From Opisthocomus hoazin (taxonomy: Eukaryota > Chordata > Aves > Opisthocomiformes > Opisthocomidae), in the NCBI RefSeq assembly GCF_030867145.1, contig NC_134427.1:19243001-19307000 (forward strand): a stretch of 64,000 nt of DNA, written 5' to 3'. The position numbers were made by a program, and so were the translations under genes. Positions within the stretch are counted from its first letter, which is position 1. Each line of letters opens with the position of its first letter. The notes beneath the pieces are model-generated. The model saw only the letters and a program-made list of their open reading frames with translations, had not been told where the DNA came from and did not search any database. Shown here in pieces: positions 1-13,130 of the stretch.

Positions 1-3000
1 TTAATATATACTCTTACTACAGATAGCGAATGGTTTTCATCCTATTTCAGAGTAAAGTATCTACTACAGCTGATGCACTGAAATTAAGCTCAGGCTTTCA
101 CTACACATGCGGTAGATTTTATTATTCCATTGCTTTTCATGTTGGTCACCTGGCCGTAGTTTTGTTCCCTCCTCAGAAACTCGGACGCAGCAATTAGATA
201 TCCTGTGTCAGACAATGACATTGCTCAACCCGGTGCTCGCACTCAGCGCACTGACTCCCAGTACATCACCACGCCGCTTCTAAAGAGCAGCCGACACCTC
301 CCGGCAACCTGTGAAAAATGTCCTATTTTGAAACAATTTTGCCACTGCGTGATGTATGTTCTGTTTTTCCTCTCCCCTCGCTCTTCATTACTAACAACAT
401 TTGCATGAAAAATAGCAACCTCCTCCTTCAAAAAGTTCATCCACTCCTGCTGCTGCTATTTTTTTTTCTCTGCACTTGAACTCATAATCCTCTCTTTGTG
501 TAGCTATAGCGGGATGCTGTGAAAATGACTGCGGTATCAGCAAAGAGAAGAAAACGCGGCTGCTGCCGAGTTCTCAGGAGGAAGGCTGGGTGCCAGCATT
601 GCCTCTGGTAATCAGCGCAGAAACCACATGGGCAGCTGCCAACCTCTAAAATTTTGCCACCCTCAGTAGCATCCTCTGACTGTCAGCGCTCGCGGCTGTG
701 AGCCAGTCTGGAATTTCCACAGGCGTGCAACACATCCGTATCCGCAGCGTCACACGCAGCCCGGAGCAAGACAACCGCTGCCCCTTCTCCCCGATGCTTC
801 ACTCTCGGGGACGGCACAGAGCACCAGGGTCTCCGGAGACGCGACTCCGGAGTCCGGCACAAGCAGGCACCAGCACAGCTGTGAGGGACCACCAGTGCAA
901 CACCTTTCCTCCAGAGCGCCTGCTCTGTTCAAATCCATTTGGGAGACTGGTGCAGACAGCATTTTTCCTAACCCATTGCTTTTCATTCCGCAGAAGTGGC
1001 TGATTCTGGCCCCTCGCCCCTTTCCTCCCTGTGCCGTGGGCCGCCTGGTACCTGTGCAAACACCTTTCTCCCACGCTGACCCTCGCCCTCTGAAGGCACC
1101 ACCTCTAGAACCATCCCAGACCCCTGTTCGCTCATCCCAGCCCCTTTTTTTAATTCCTCGGTGACACCACAGAGCCTCGCAACAAGCACGTCGCTACTAC
1201 TGGCTGCCATCGCCCCGTGTTTCCCCCGTGCTGTTGGGACTGTATCCGTCCGCTGTTTCCTACCCTGGACGGTGTCTTCGTTTGGGCAATCGCCATCTTT
1301 TTGTTCACTGGGATTCTGGGGCATGAGTAATGCTCCAGCTTGCTCTGGCACCACAAACAGTGCACACATAAATAATAAGCAGGGGTGAAATACGAAAAGC
1401 ATGGGCATATGTTCATTTTGCTAATCTCCCACTGTTTTTGCTGGCCTTTAATCCCTAAACATCAAGCCAAACAATGAAATTACATTTATGGTGAAATAAG
1501 ATCTATGGGACTCAGTCCAGCCATTTTTCCTTGTGTAAAACTAATACAGAAAAATGTTTCTAGCGTGGAGCTGAAGCATTCAACTTCCCAGGGAGAAATG
1601 TTATTTCTGCAAGAATGCGGCCGAGGAAATTTACCCCAGCATAGAGGGAGCAAGAACCACCTACGTGCGGGACAAAATTAGCCCAGAGCAATGTAAGCGG
1701 TGCGCAGACCTTGTGCTGGCCCTCAGCAGGGGCTGAATTTCTCCCAGCGTGCCCATTCCCACGCAAAGATACAAAGCATGTTGCCATCAAAGTGCCTGCC
1801 CCAGAGCATCACGGCAGCCATCAAATCGCTATTCTCTACTTTTCCTTTTCCAGGATGCAATTACTCAGATTGCATTATGGCTCCAGAACAAAGTAGGGGG
1901 AAAAAAAGTCAACAGACGCTACCGCATGCTGTAAATCCTCAAAAGACGCCCCTGTCAGTCACACTGTGCCTGATCCTTCTTAGGAGGAGCTAGCTGCCGA
2001 CTACCATTTTTTTTTTGTCCCTCCCACCTTCTTATGGGGATTATTATAATCTTTTGATTATTCCTTTCTATTCAGTGGACAAAAACATCAATCATTTTAA
2101 CCAAATGTTTTAGAAAGTTAAGTTTAGCTTTCAAAAGGTGGCTATTTCCATGAAATATGTTATTATTCATAATGGCTTTAAACAGAATCTGTTTTCTCCC
2201 AACACCTGAACACAAGTTGAGAGCTCTTTCATCTTGTGGTGTTCACCCACTTTATTTTTTTATACACATGGTGGGCTGTATTCATCCAAGCAGCTCTGTA
2301 AAATATGAGAAATCCATATAAAATGAACCTGATTTACTGAGCAAGCAAAGCATCCTCAAATCCAGTAATAGAAGAACAGCAAAGGTGGAGGGGAGAGGAG
2401 AGTGGTGGCTGAAAGCCAGCCACCAGAAAAAGCTAAAATACTGCAAATGGAGAGGGAAGAAATGGAGATGTTTGGACCTATGGCTTTCCCCCATGTGAAC
2501 TAATTATGCCCGTGAATTAACAAAGCAATAAAGCAATCATGTGCCTGAAAGATGAACTGTGTCTTTGTCTCTTAAGGTGAAGGCGTAATTTCTGTAGCCT
2601 CAGAACTGCCAGCAATACAGTGCCGGTGGATGCGAACGCTTCCTGCGCCAAGGGGCTCCGCTTAGCCCAGGCCATCTCACTTTGGTCTGCACAACCATCT
2701 CACAGCTGGAAAGGCTGAGGCTGGGACCCAGGACAGGTCCCCCAGCAGCCTGGATGCGAACACAAAGCTAAGGAGCACACCAGCAGGCAGAGAACCGGCG
2801 CACTCATCACAGCCCGGCGAGCACCGTCACCTCCGGGGAACTCACAAAACCACTTGCTTTAACAAAACCAGCTTGGGTGGTGGGAGATGAGACTCCAGCT
2901 CTGACCATCCCTTCCCACTAAAGTTCTCCTCTCACTGGTTATTAATGCAATAAACATAAAGGCAGAAAAGATACTTTAAGGAAAATCAATGTTTTTAAGA

Positions 3001-6000
3001 TAAAACATCAATGTAATTCCAACAGCCTGAGTCAACTGCCTATAGTAAATTAAGTTTAAAATTTTAACAAACTGTCATGTAAAACTGGTGGTGTCTGACA
3101 AATTGAATTACGATAGTAATACATCACTCACAAAAGTATTATTGATAGTGACAGGAAGATATTGAATTTAAATTATTCATTTTTATTGATTAAACAGTAT
3201 GTCTTCACCAAGAATGGGGCAAAACATCTGACAAACATTCGAGATTCATATTTTAGCTCCTGGAATAAAGAGCTGTCAATCCACCCATGCTGGGCTTTTG
3301 CGTATTCCTCGGCAGTGGATCAAGTCGGCATCAAAACTTCACACGTGAAAAACTATTTGCCCACATTTCTTGCAGCAAACACCGAGCCACAAAACACGCG
3401 TTCACTTTCCAGAGACCATTTTAAAAGCTGCTCCTGCAAAGATGCGCGGGCTTGTGCCTGCCTGCGAGCAGCTGCCTTCCCCTGCCCTGCACTTCAGGAA
3501 TTCAGGGCAGGCACCCGACACAGGCTGGGCACCTGGGCTTGGTGGCACCCGGGCTTGGTGTCAGCAGCGAGGTGCCAGCCCCTGCCGCCGATTCCCTCGG
3601 GCCGCTGCTAGCAAGGAGATCTCAGCTGAAGACTGGACCTTCAAGTCATTCGCAAAACCGGTCTGAACTTTGTTCCTTGCCAGCAGCAGCGAGATCCCAA
3701 ACAAAATGAAAGGAGTAATTGCCTTCCAAACTGGAAGACTGATCCAAGCCACACAGAGAATACTGACCCTAAGCAGCTCTAACACATGTTAGAAAGAAGA
3801 AAAATAATCAGGGAACAGAAAGGCAGGTCGGCTTCAATAACTAACACGCACTTCTTCCCCTCAAACTATTACCTGTGGAAAGTCCTGAGGATTGTTATTT
3901 CATTTAAGCTCCCTAGTTTCCTTGGCCAACTTCTGTCTTTTGAGGTTTTCACTACCCTCAAAAGGTTAGCTGATGGCGCTGAACTTCATAACTATAATGG
4001 GAAAAGAAATCCATACCAGCAAAGAAGGTGGAAGCAACACAATAAATTTTAAAATTTCACCCATCCCAAAACCAAGCAACAATCTTGTATGGGAAGGTGG
4101 CCTCTTACATCCAAACACACGTCTCTAGTATTTTTTAGAGACTTTCAGCCATGGGAGCTTTCACATGCCCACAAAATCCTAAGCTTTCCCTCACTATCAC
4201 AAAGGAAACGTCAGGCTGAGAGTTCGCATACATTTGTGCTGTTAATATTTTTGCTTATCTGCACAGTTTTAAGGGCTGAAGGAAAATAAATCAATGTACT
4301 TATACACCTGGGTGATCTTAATGCATGATGACAGATGGCAGAGCTGGTGGATGCACAGCCTTCAGCTTTTGGGAGGAACTCACCCTCACATCAGAGCACA
4401 GGGAATAGTCATCTTCTCAAATATATGTGCTGGGTAACCCACTCCTGGGCTGTGCACATCATTAACTCGTACACGGATAAACGTCAAGTAAACCTTTCAT
4501 CATCAGAATGCATTTTCAGTGCATTTGTAGGAGAATCTGAAGTTCTGTTGCCTTTGTCTATGTCCCAACATAATAACACAATGCTACAATGCCACCCTTT
4601 GGGCTGAATAATCTTACTTGGCTACAGGTGACTAGTTTTCTCTTTAAAACTTTAGGTTTGAGTCCTCATAGCTTGAGCACACATTGTTACCAACAATATT
4701 ATCGTAAGATTAGCCAGCCTTTAAAAAGAAATTCTATTATTATTCCAGACTGGCAACATTTGCATGCAAGTGCCAATGAAGAGAAGAGTTTGCGTTTTCA
4801 CACAATTAGGATCTCAAGCCATGATCAGTACTAGCTTTCTGATAAGCTGACATAGCAGACTGCTCCCCGCGCGCTGCACGCAGTGGAGCCCAAGGCACAA
4901 GAAATTCATTAGCTGGTCCTAGAACACACAGCCCAACACGGCCAAAACAAGTCTGGGTGATCAGTTTTACCGTTAGCCAGTGGTTCCTCCTGTGTTTAAT
5001 GTTAATGTTTAATTTTGTCTTGCAAAGGAAGGTATTCGCTCCTGTTCCGAATTGTCAAGCGGGAATGAGATGTAGTGCGACAGCTACATGTCAATGAAAT
5101 GTTTCACTGGAGCATTAAGACAGGAGCAACACACTTTATTCTTTTCCCTGGTCTGCAGAACAAGACAGAAGTAAATAAGATTATATTAAAGAAAAGCTCT
5201 ACAAAGTTAACAAACTTGTTTAGATACCAGGCTGATGTACGGGGCGAGTTTCAGAAAAAACAACCTCTTCACCTGCCTCCAGTTGACATTTTTATTTCTT
5301 TTACATGAAGAAAAAGTGTCTTTTGGTACAAGAAAGTTCAGACTACTACCCGGATTATTTCTGTCTACTTGAAATAAAAAGGAATTTGTTTTATATACTT
5401 GACCTTTGATAAACTACTACTCAATAAATCCTTTTCATTTCCCTCTCCCTGCTGAATGTGTATTTGGGCCAGTGTAAATACAGCACCTTTCAGCAGCTCT
5501 GACAAACTTCAACAGGAGACCATGGAAAATTAGTTTGTTCCTAGCATTACCATGCCCTTGTTTAAAAGCCCTCTATGATCCATCAGAAAAATACATCAAA
5601 TAAAGAACAGCAATGTTTAAATGATTCACAGCCACTCTACCAAAAAGCAATGAATCCAAGATGTTTCAATACCTCTGAAGACCTTCACTTTCAGTTTCAG
5701 TGTCCAGTTCTTGAAAGCTCTAGTTTTAATACACTTCAGCTATTCAACTGAAAGATGCTGAACCATGAAATCAAGTGGAGTTTCTCAGTCCTGCTCTCCC
5801 ACCATTTCACAACTCACCCCCTTCATACCAAATACACAGTGGAAACATACAGGAGAGGCTTTGGATCAATCCCTAAAGGTCTCCAACACCGGAATAAAAA
5901 CTGGGACAAGATTTCTGGACACCTATTTAAATCTGGAGGCTAGACCCTCTATGTTGTGGGGAACACTGAATGAAATATGTGCCCCTCTGAATTCCAGTCC

Positions 6001-7319
6001 CTGGAGACTCCCTTAACAAGACTCTTCTATCAGCAAGAACTCACCACATACACCACTGCAGTTATACCACCAACGTTGGTCACTGCAGAAAAACTCACTC
6101 AGGAAATTTAAGAACAGACAGATAAGATGTTTTCTTTCTGCTAACAGGTGAGTAAGAGAGTCTGTAACTGCCAAGAAGGCTGAGCAAGAAAGACAAGATT
6201 TGGGAGGAAAGCAAAAAAGTTGCATCCCATTCCTCTAGCTGAGAGGAATCTCCTTTATTTTCTACACATTTCTGAACATCTAATTTTCAGCAAACAAACA
6301 TGAAAGAATCTAATCGCATTGATAGTCCCACTTCTATCTGCTACCTAACCCAGAATTGCCTTGTGCCAAGGCTCCCGCACTCTTATAAGCGAATAAAGTC
6401 AGCGAGCCCTTCCTCTGCGACATTGTTTTGCTACCTGCTACTTAGTATTTCCTGAATCTTTATATTTCAGTGAAAAAACATGAATTTCACAGAAGAGCCT
6501 ATAGGAAAGTTCTTAATTTTAGATCATTTTCCTAATTATTCAACACACTCTGCTTCTTGTGTTTAGCTTTATTGTTCTGCACATCTGTCCTATTATTCAT
6601 CAATCAATGATAAAAATAAAAGCAGCTCTCCAGATCCTCAGGAAGGAAGTCCTATGCAGACAACCACAATTAAAAAGCCATCAACCTGCTGGGTGCAGCT
6701 CTCAGATGCAGAAATGTCCAGCTGAAAACATCCATATAGCCCAGCTACGCCAGTGTGCCTTTAACTACATCACCATCACACACAATTTCTGAAGAGACCC
6801 ACTTTGTCTGGAGTTCAGGCAAGCGAAGAAGGCAACCTGTCAACGCTGACCATGATTATTTCTGTGCTGCTCCTCTTTTGCACTATGTGCTGTCCGGCCT
6901 CTGTAATAAGCGAGTCACATAGTTTGGGCAGTTTGTGCATGAACCACTGCTCTAAATCAAGGCAGAAAAAAAATGCAGTATATGACTTTGGAATGCAAAC
7001 ACCTAGAAGGACCAAGACTCTATAATCCTATGACCAGCTTTCCATTTTGCTTTAATCTCTCTACCTTCCCACCTCAAGTTTCCTTAGTGTCATCTGTTCT
7101 TTCCACAGTTTTTATTTTTTCCCCAGTGATAAAAGACTTTCCATCACACAGAGCTATTTCCTAGACAGCAGCAGATGCTCTGTCTTGCACTACGTGCTCT
7201 CTGCAAAGTCACTGAGAGCTGCAGGTCTCTGCACCAATTGGGGCTTTGCCTTCACTGTCAAAACCCAGCACTGCTTTAACGCAGTCCAGCTCCACTTTGT
7301 GGAGACCCGGCACTGTCAT
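1..7319. other. Intergenic DNA, no gene recognised
   Basis: Mixed AT-rich DNA with GC-richer patches at about 690-1180 and 3440-3610. POU octamers ATTTGCAT occur at 399-406 and 4758-4765. AT-rich unique segments at about 2030-2180 and 2930-3200 resemble conserved non-coding DNA in style. Open frames are all under 150 codons and without domains. Confidence 0.7.
3530..3561 (+). repeat. Two-copy 16-bp tandem repeat
   Basis: CACCTGGGCTTGGTGG at 3530-3545 is followed directly by CACCCGGGCTTGGTGT at 3546-3561, with two differences. It lies in a local GC-rich island (about 3440-3610). Just upstream, CCTGCCCTG (3481-3489) and CAGGGCAGG (3503-3511) form a perfect 9-bp inverted repeat with a 13-nt loop. 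Confidence 0.7.
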
Positions 7320-8144
7320 TTTATCATGAGGAAAACTGTGGGGAGGCGAATACAGCACTGACCTCTCCCAGCGAAGACCAGCCCCGCCGTGTCTCCATTA
7401 GGGTTTTACAGCAGAGCAGCTGATGCCCACAGAGCTTGCGCAGGGCACAGGAGGAGGCAGCTGCCAGGCTGCTGCCCGTAGCAAAGGGCAGCCTATTTGC
7501 TTTGTGTTTGCCAGAAGAGACCAAGATGGACCATTTCAAACCCATACAGCCTCCTGCTCTGTGAGAAGAGGGAGAGACACGCCAGGCTGGCACAGCGGAC
7601 AGCTCTGCCCCGCTACAGCTGCTGCATCCTACCACTGCCCTCGGGACCCTTCTCACTAGGGTCTGGTTCCACTTCCCTGAGCCAGCCCCACACCACTTGT
7701 TTCCTTCCCTCCTCCTCCTTTCTTCTGCAGCTGCGGTCCCTTCCCCAGCAAGCTGGAAACACAAGCAGGGAGCAGGGAAGAATGCTACTTCTGCTGGAGA
7801 CGGAGGGCTGGAAATGGGGGAACGCAAGGCAGGATTTCTGCAAGTCCCAGAATGAGATGGGGGAAGAAAGGAGAGAGACACTCCCTACCCAAGGCCTGCA
7901 AAAACCCAGTCTCCCCATAGCACCCTCTTCTTCTAAGGCACCTCCTCTATTGCTGCTGCAAAACACAGTCCCCAAGGCCAGGGAGCCATGAGACAGCTGT
8001 GCTTGCACTGCGCTGACAGCAAGCACAAGCCACACAAACACCTTTTCTGACAGCGAAAACGTAGCTCGTGCTATTCCTATTTAGAAGCATAAATGCAAGG
8101 ATTGCGATTGGAAAGCACCAACAGCAAATGACTTGCCAACCTCC
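7320..8144. other. GC-rich intergenic patch with overlapping chance ORFs
   Basis: The longest open frame of the window (185 codons, minus, 7881-7324) lies here, but at least four other frames of 78-164 codons overlap it on both strands. The translations are Ser/Pro/Arg-rich without domains, and there is no splice or Kozak pattern favouring one. High GC lowers stop-codon frequency, so I treat these as non-coding. The patch leads into the CpG-dense segment at 8145-8530. Confidence 0.6.
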
Positions 8145-8530
8145 ACCGCGTGTGTCAGCGGCAGCGCTGGGAGGTGATTTTGGGAGCCCCGAGCGCCGGC
8201 TGCAGGCTTCAGCAAGCAGAGAGTGCCCTTCCTGCACGGGCGGCAGGGCTCGCAGCAGCCGCGTCGGCGCACGGGGAGGCTGGATATACCCACGCAAAAA
8301 ACTGCAGAACGGAGTTTGTGTCATTTGTCTTTCATCCTTGACACCCGTGCTACAAACTGCTTCACCTCTCGGGTAAAAGCAGCATGAAATTCAAACGGCC
8401 ATTAGCAGCCTGCGCCGACGAAGCTGCAAGGCCCATCGTGCCAAGCTGACGATGAGAGGCGGTAACCCACAGTCTCACCCCCGACTGCGTGCCTTCGGAA
8501 GGACTGCGATGCTCAGTTCGGAGGCTGGCT
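8145..8530. promoter_or_regulatory. Orphan CpG-dense island
   Basis: I count about 17 CpG between 8145 and 8311 and about 11 more between 8400 and 8530, in sequence that is otherwise CpG-poor. No recognised gene starts here. CpG islands in vertebrates usually mark promoters that escape germline methylation, so this could be the start of an unannotated non-coding transcript or a distal regulatory element. It sits at the right edge of a longer GC-rich patch (about 7320-8560). Counts were made by eye. Confidence 0.45.
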
Positions 8531-10739
8531 CAGAGGAGGGGAGCAGACCAGACCACTCTCCTGCTGAGGCTGCAGCAGCAGCACTTTCTAGTCCCACCAG
8601 CACTGCCTTTAGGGCTTCAGATTCGACCTTGCACAAAACCAACAAGAAAATCTTGTCATTTAGGTAAACAGGGAAGTGGCTTTGCCCGAGTACAAACAAA
8701 ACTCAACATTCTCTAGTATTCTGGCCACATGCTGAGTTTTGGCAATTATTAGCTGGGAATGAACAGTAAATTGTTTTGGAAGGTAAGATTTCTGGAGGTT
8801 CCTCCTGTTCCTTCAAAAGAATCATGTGAAATTGCTCTCGATTCCACACAACACTAAAGAGAAGGGAATAGCAAGCACTGCTAAGAAAGCCAAATGACAG
8901 CTCGTCCACTTACAACAAATTCTCATTGCTGAGGGAGATACTCATGAATTTAGCCGAAAGTTATTTGCAAATAATCTCTATTTCTGAGGTTGTAGCGTTC
9001 ACCATCATTTCTCTTAATTATTTCTGACACATTCCATATCATTTATGGCCCCCAATGACACTGGGAAATTAACTCTGAGTCTTCTTTAAAGAAAATGTGC
9101 CAAGCAACAGAATGAAATGCTGCACATTTTATTACAGCATCCAGACATCTGAAGCAATCAACCCAGTGCATGCAATGACATAGTGGGAATAATACTCCTA
9201 TAAACACCTACGAGAGACAAGGGCGTCCTTAGGCAGATTTTGCTCTCTCCAATGTCCTTGTCTAAACAACCAAGGGAGATCCCGAACTTCCAAGAAGCTT
9301 CATTAGCTCATGCTGACAGAAAGCCAGCCCCAGCATGGCTTGTGCGAGGGACTTGCAGGTAGGAACAGAAAATAAACCAACCCTTTTCCAGGAACTCTCA
9401 CCCCCAAATATCTGTCAGCCTGGAGGTTTATGAAAGGTCCAGCCAGCCCAGGACAGGAACAAAATGCCAGCCCTCATTCATCCTTTCCCCCTGCCTTTGC
9501 CCACACTTCCTACAACACAATGGCTATGTATGGTATTTTTTGACCCGCGCAAGAATTCCTAATACAATCACTAGCTTCACGTAGGAGCATCCATGACGTA
9601 CTTCAGAAAGTTAATGAAATCTGCCCACCAGAAAGGCTGAGAAATTGTTGTCCTTCAGCTGTGTCATATTTACTCTCCAGTGCTATTTCCTTTTCAAAGC
9701 AGCATGGGGGCAGGAATAGCTTTTTTTCTTGTGGCAGGTGCAGCTACTAATTTACAATCCATGGGCAAATTTATAACAGGGATTTGGTACCAAAACATAA
9801 GAACTGGAAATTAACTCTTGCTGGCTTCAAACCCACTGCCTGCTCCTTTAGGTCTCTCAGTCTTCTAACGACCTGTCCCTGCTGGCCAGCCTAGGTGGGA
9901 CACCAAAGTCTCTGCTGGGGAAAGAAAAATGGAAGAATTTTCCACTGGGAAAAAAAATAGAAGGCTGCTTCTTAAGCAGGCTTTCTTCAAAGACACAGTT
10001 ACTCTCCTAAACAGGTCTCACATTTCACTAGGGCTTAACATCAGCTGGGCAGCTTCTTTGAAAGTCCACCCCTTCCCACAGAGAGCAGTGCAAAGATGAC
10101 CGGACAGAGGACAAGACCCTAAAATATACAACCTCTTCACGTTCATTTGAATTCAGATGGTTCAGTCTGACTGTCTTATCTCCCTGTTTTATCTGCAACC
10201 TGCAAACATTTCCACAAGGAGATTCGTATGCACATAGATGTCTGGGGAATAGTTGTTCTTCAGACACATTTGAATGAAAACAAGGCCATATTATGCACAG
10301 ATCAGAGACTCTGCAGCTCATCAGCACCTATTATCACTAAGCAGGAAAGTGCAGACAAACGGAGGGACGCACAGATGCAGCTACTGCATCAGGACGAGGG
10401 TGCTGCAGTGGGGCTACACAGCCAGGACAGCGAGGGTACCCGCGCCGGGCACCATGCGCTCTGCACCGCATGGTGAGACATGGTGACCAAAGAGGGGCAC
10501 AACATAAATGCAACCCTTATATTTACAGTGATAGACAGCTGCCATGGAGGAACAGCTGTTTCATAAGCATCATGGCACAGTCTCACTAAAATTCACCTTT
10601 TTTTTTCCCCCCCTTAAAAAATAATTTTCTTTTTTTTTTTTTTAAATCATGATCCTGCTGAAGAATCAAGTCCCATGATACCAGGCAGAGCAGTCTAGTG
10701 GCCTGCTAGCAGGATCACAGTACCAGTACTAATATCTTA
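8531..10739. other. Intergenic DNA, no gene recognised
   Basis: No open frame of interest. A pyrimidine-rich low-complexity tract (T and C runs, then T14) lies at about 10598-10643. The segment at about 8990-9200 is unique and AT-rich, with TTAATTATTTC-type words. Confidence 0.7.
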
Positions 10740-12060
10740 TGAATAGTCCAAGGAAATCCTTTATTCGTCAACTCACTGCCTTAAATAGGTTTCTACAAAT
10801 AATCTCATCCACTAATAAATGATTTGTAAAGAGGCTATAACTAATGAAAATGAAAAGGGCTAAATTCACAGGACGTCATGAATTGGTCTGATAGCATTTG
10901 ATGACACTCAACAAGCAAATCAGCCACATTAAAAATGGATGAACTCACTGTCAAAGCAGATCTGACAACAGAATGAATGTTGAGAACTCTTCCCCTTTTC
11001 ATGATTAACTTCATCATTTGATGGGCAGATCAAATCAAACCCATAAATAGGAGCCCTGATATGATTACAACAGCCAGGAAAAGGTTAAGGGCAATTTCAT
11101 TGTCTTACAACTCAACACAAGATTTAAGAGAAAACTGTCACATATGAAGGATGAGCATTAGGGGATATACGCAGTAAGGGTTAGGCTGGCCTTTTAATCA
11201 ATATATCAGGCCCCGAAGGCAAGGACTTAGCACAGACATGAATGTGACACACTAGCTTTCTGAGAAGACAAGATCCATAAGAACCCTCCATACCCACATT
11301 TCTGTTAGAATTTATCTTTTCGGTCTGGTTCTACATCTGCAATATTAAGGAGAAAATTACTTATCTACCTTTCCAATGCATTAGGAGAGTTCTCAAACGC
11401 AAACCACCATCCAATCTTCCGGTAGGAGATGGCAATAAACATCACCAGAGTACAGGCATCAGGCAAAAGAAAAGCAGAGATTTTAGCATTTTTAATTTAT
11501 TGACTAGCAGGGAATGATATCATGAGTGTCCGACTGCAGATGGAATAGCTGCTTCAATTCGTTGGCGTAACTGTCAGCACTGAATCCAAGCAAAGCGAAA
11601 AATGTGACACCTTTCAGCCAAACTTAATAGGAATGTAAATGGGTTGAAACAGAATTGCAATCAGGTCTACAACAGAAATATCTAGGTGCTTAGAAAAAAA
11701 TACTTATTGTGATAACACAGTAAGTGTGATATGAACCAATAAGTCACCAAAGTCATCACTGTTTAGGAAATAGTTTGAAAATATATAGTTTTGCAGTTGT
11801 TTGGAAGTATGTCATGGATTTTTTTTAAAACAGCTGGCAGCCAGTATTTGTGTAGGCTCAGAGAAATTTCACATTTATTTCAGACTCATTATCCTAAATA
11901 AATCATAAACTTTCACACTGCTTAGTCATCTAATGAGCAAGAGTGTGCATATAAAATGAAAGGCCAGACTGGCCCTTCAATATATCAGCAATTGTTTTCT
12001 GTCTCATTTTGAGTAAAAGTTTACATCTGAATTATGTAAATCATTAGAAACATACCTGAA
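10740..12060. promoter_or_regulatory. ORF-poor AT-rich block, candidate conserved non-coding element cluster
   Basis: No open frame of 60 codons exists on either strand between about 10590 and 12585, and no repeat is recognisable in most of it. The text is high-complexity AT-rich sequence with many homeodomain-type ATTA/TAAT words and TGATTAAC, TTTAATCAATA and AATTTATTGAC motifs. That is typical in style of long-range developmental enhancers in vertebrate gene deserts. Conservation is inferred from style only. Confidence 0.3.
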
Positions 12061-13069
12061 AATCAAAGCAATACTTCTTGCCTTCTGCAGAAGATCTCAG
12101 CACAGAGAAGTTGCTTCAAATCAGGAGGGACTCAAGAGGCGGTAAGGCTGGAAGGATACACGAGAAATCAGTCATGTCTAAACCCCCATCCTTAACCCAG
12201 AACCAACTAGAACATAATGATTCCTGGCTCATTCTTGCTTAAATTATTCTCCTAAAAAAAAATAAAAAAAAATCCTTCAGCATGCAGACTCCCTACCTAG
12301 GGAACCTATTCCAATGCTATGCCAACAACCCCACCCCAGCTTCCCAAATTGAATCACTTGGAAGTCTTGTGTCAGGCTCTAAAACCACTAGCTTCAAAAA
12401 AAAAAAAAAAGTTTGAGTTCTTTCATTTTCCACCTTAGTTTTTGGACCTTGAAAGTTTCTATTTCCCAGCCTTTCTGAAGTAGGATTTATTTTTTAACAG
12501 AAATTGACAGTTTTTCATCTGAGTCCAGCTACTGGAGCTTGGGAAGCTAAAATACATACTTCTTCCAAGCAATAGGCACTATTCATTTAATTTCTTGCAG
12601 CCAGGGTGGAGGCAATATCAGTCCATTGCCCTTTAACCTCCCAGTGCCCAAAAGATTGTACAAATGTCACCCTTTCACAGCACCTGGCTAGACTTTGCTG
12701 GAGCAGGTCAAGGAAAGGTGCCCCTGGTACATGGCCCCACGGCACCTCGCACCCCTCTGCCACAGCACCCATTCTCCTTGTTCCCTTTGCTAGAAGGGGC
12801 TCTGCAGCAGCAGCTGTACTTTCCCCTCTCTCTCCTGTCCTTCCACCTCCTCTAGGCACGTTGATCCAGCAAGTATTTACCTGGTCCTTTGCTCCATCTG
12901 CTGCTCAAATATTAGACATGAAAAAAGCCAGAGCCCCTGGGCTAAAGCAAAAATGCTATTTAGGGTAGGCTGCTACCACAGATTTCACCTGCATTGCCAA
13001 CCTGAAATAAAACCAAGATGCTTGGCAGAGGATTTCGGGTATTCAAGTTTTAGCTTCACTTTCATTTGG

Positions 13070-13130
13070 AAAAAACAAGCAAACAAACAACACAACAAAA
13101 AACAAACCCAAAACCAACCAAACAAACAAG
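13070..13130 (+). repeat. Degenerate (CAAA)n / A-C-rich low-complexity tract
   Basis: About 60 bases made almost only of A and C, with repeated CAAA and ACCA words. It is the reason two overlapping frames stay open here and give Lys/Gln/Asn-rich translations. A similar tract lies at about 55795-55860. Confidence 0.8.

Noticed and set aside
7324-7881. 185-codon minus-strand open frame, longest in the window
   Set aside because: It lies in GC-rich DNA where four or more frames on both strands are open. The product is Ser/Pro/Arg-rich with no domain, no splice context and no family resemblance.
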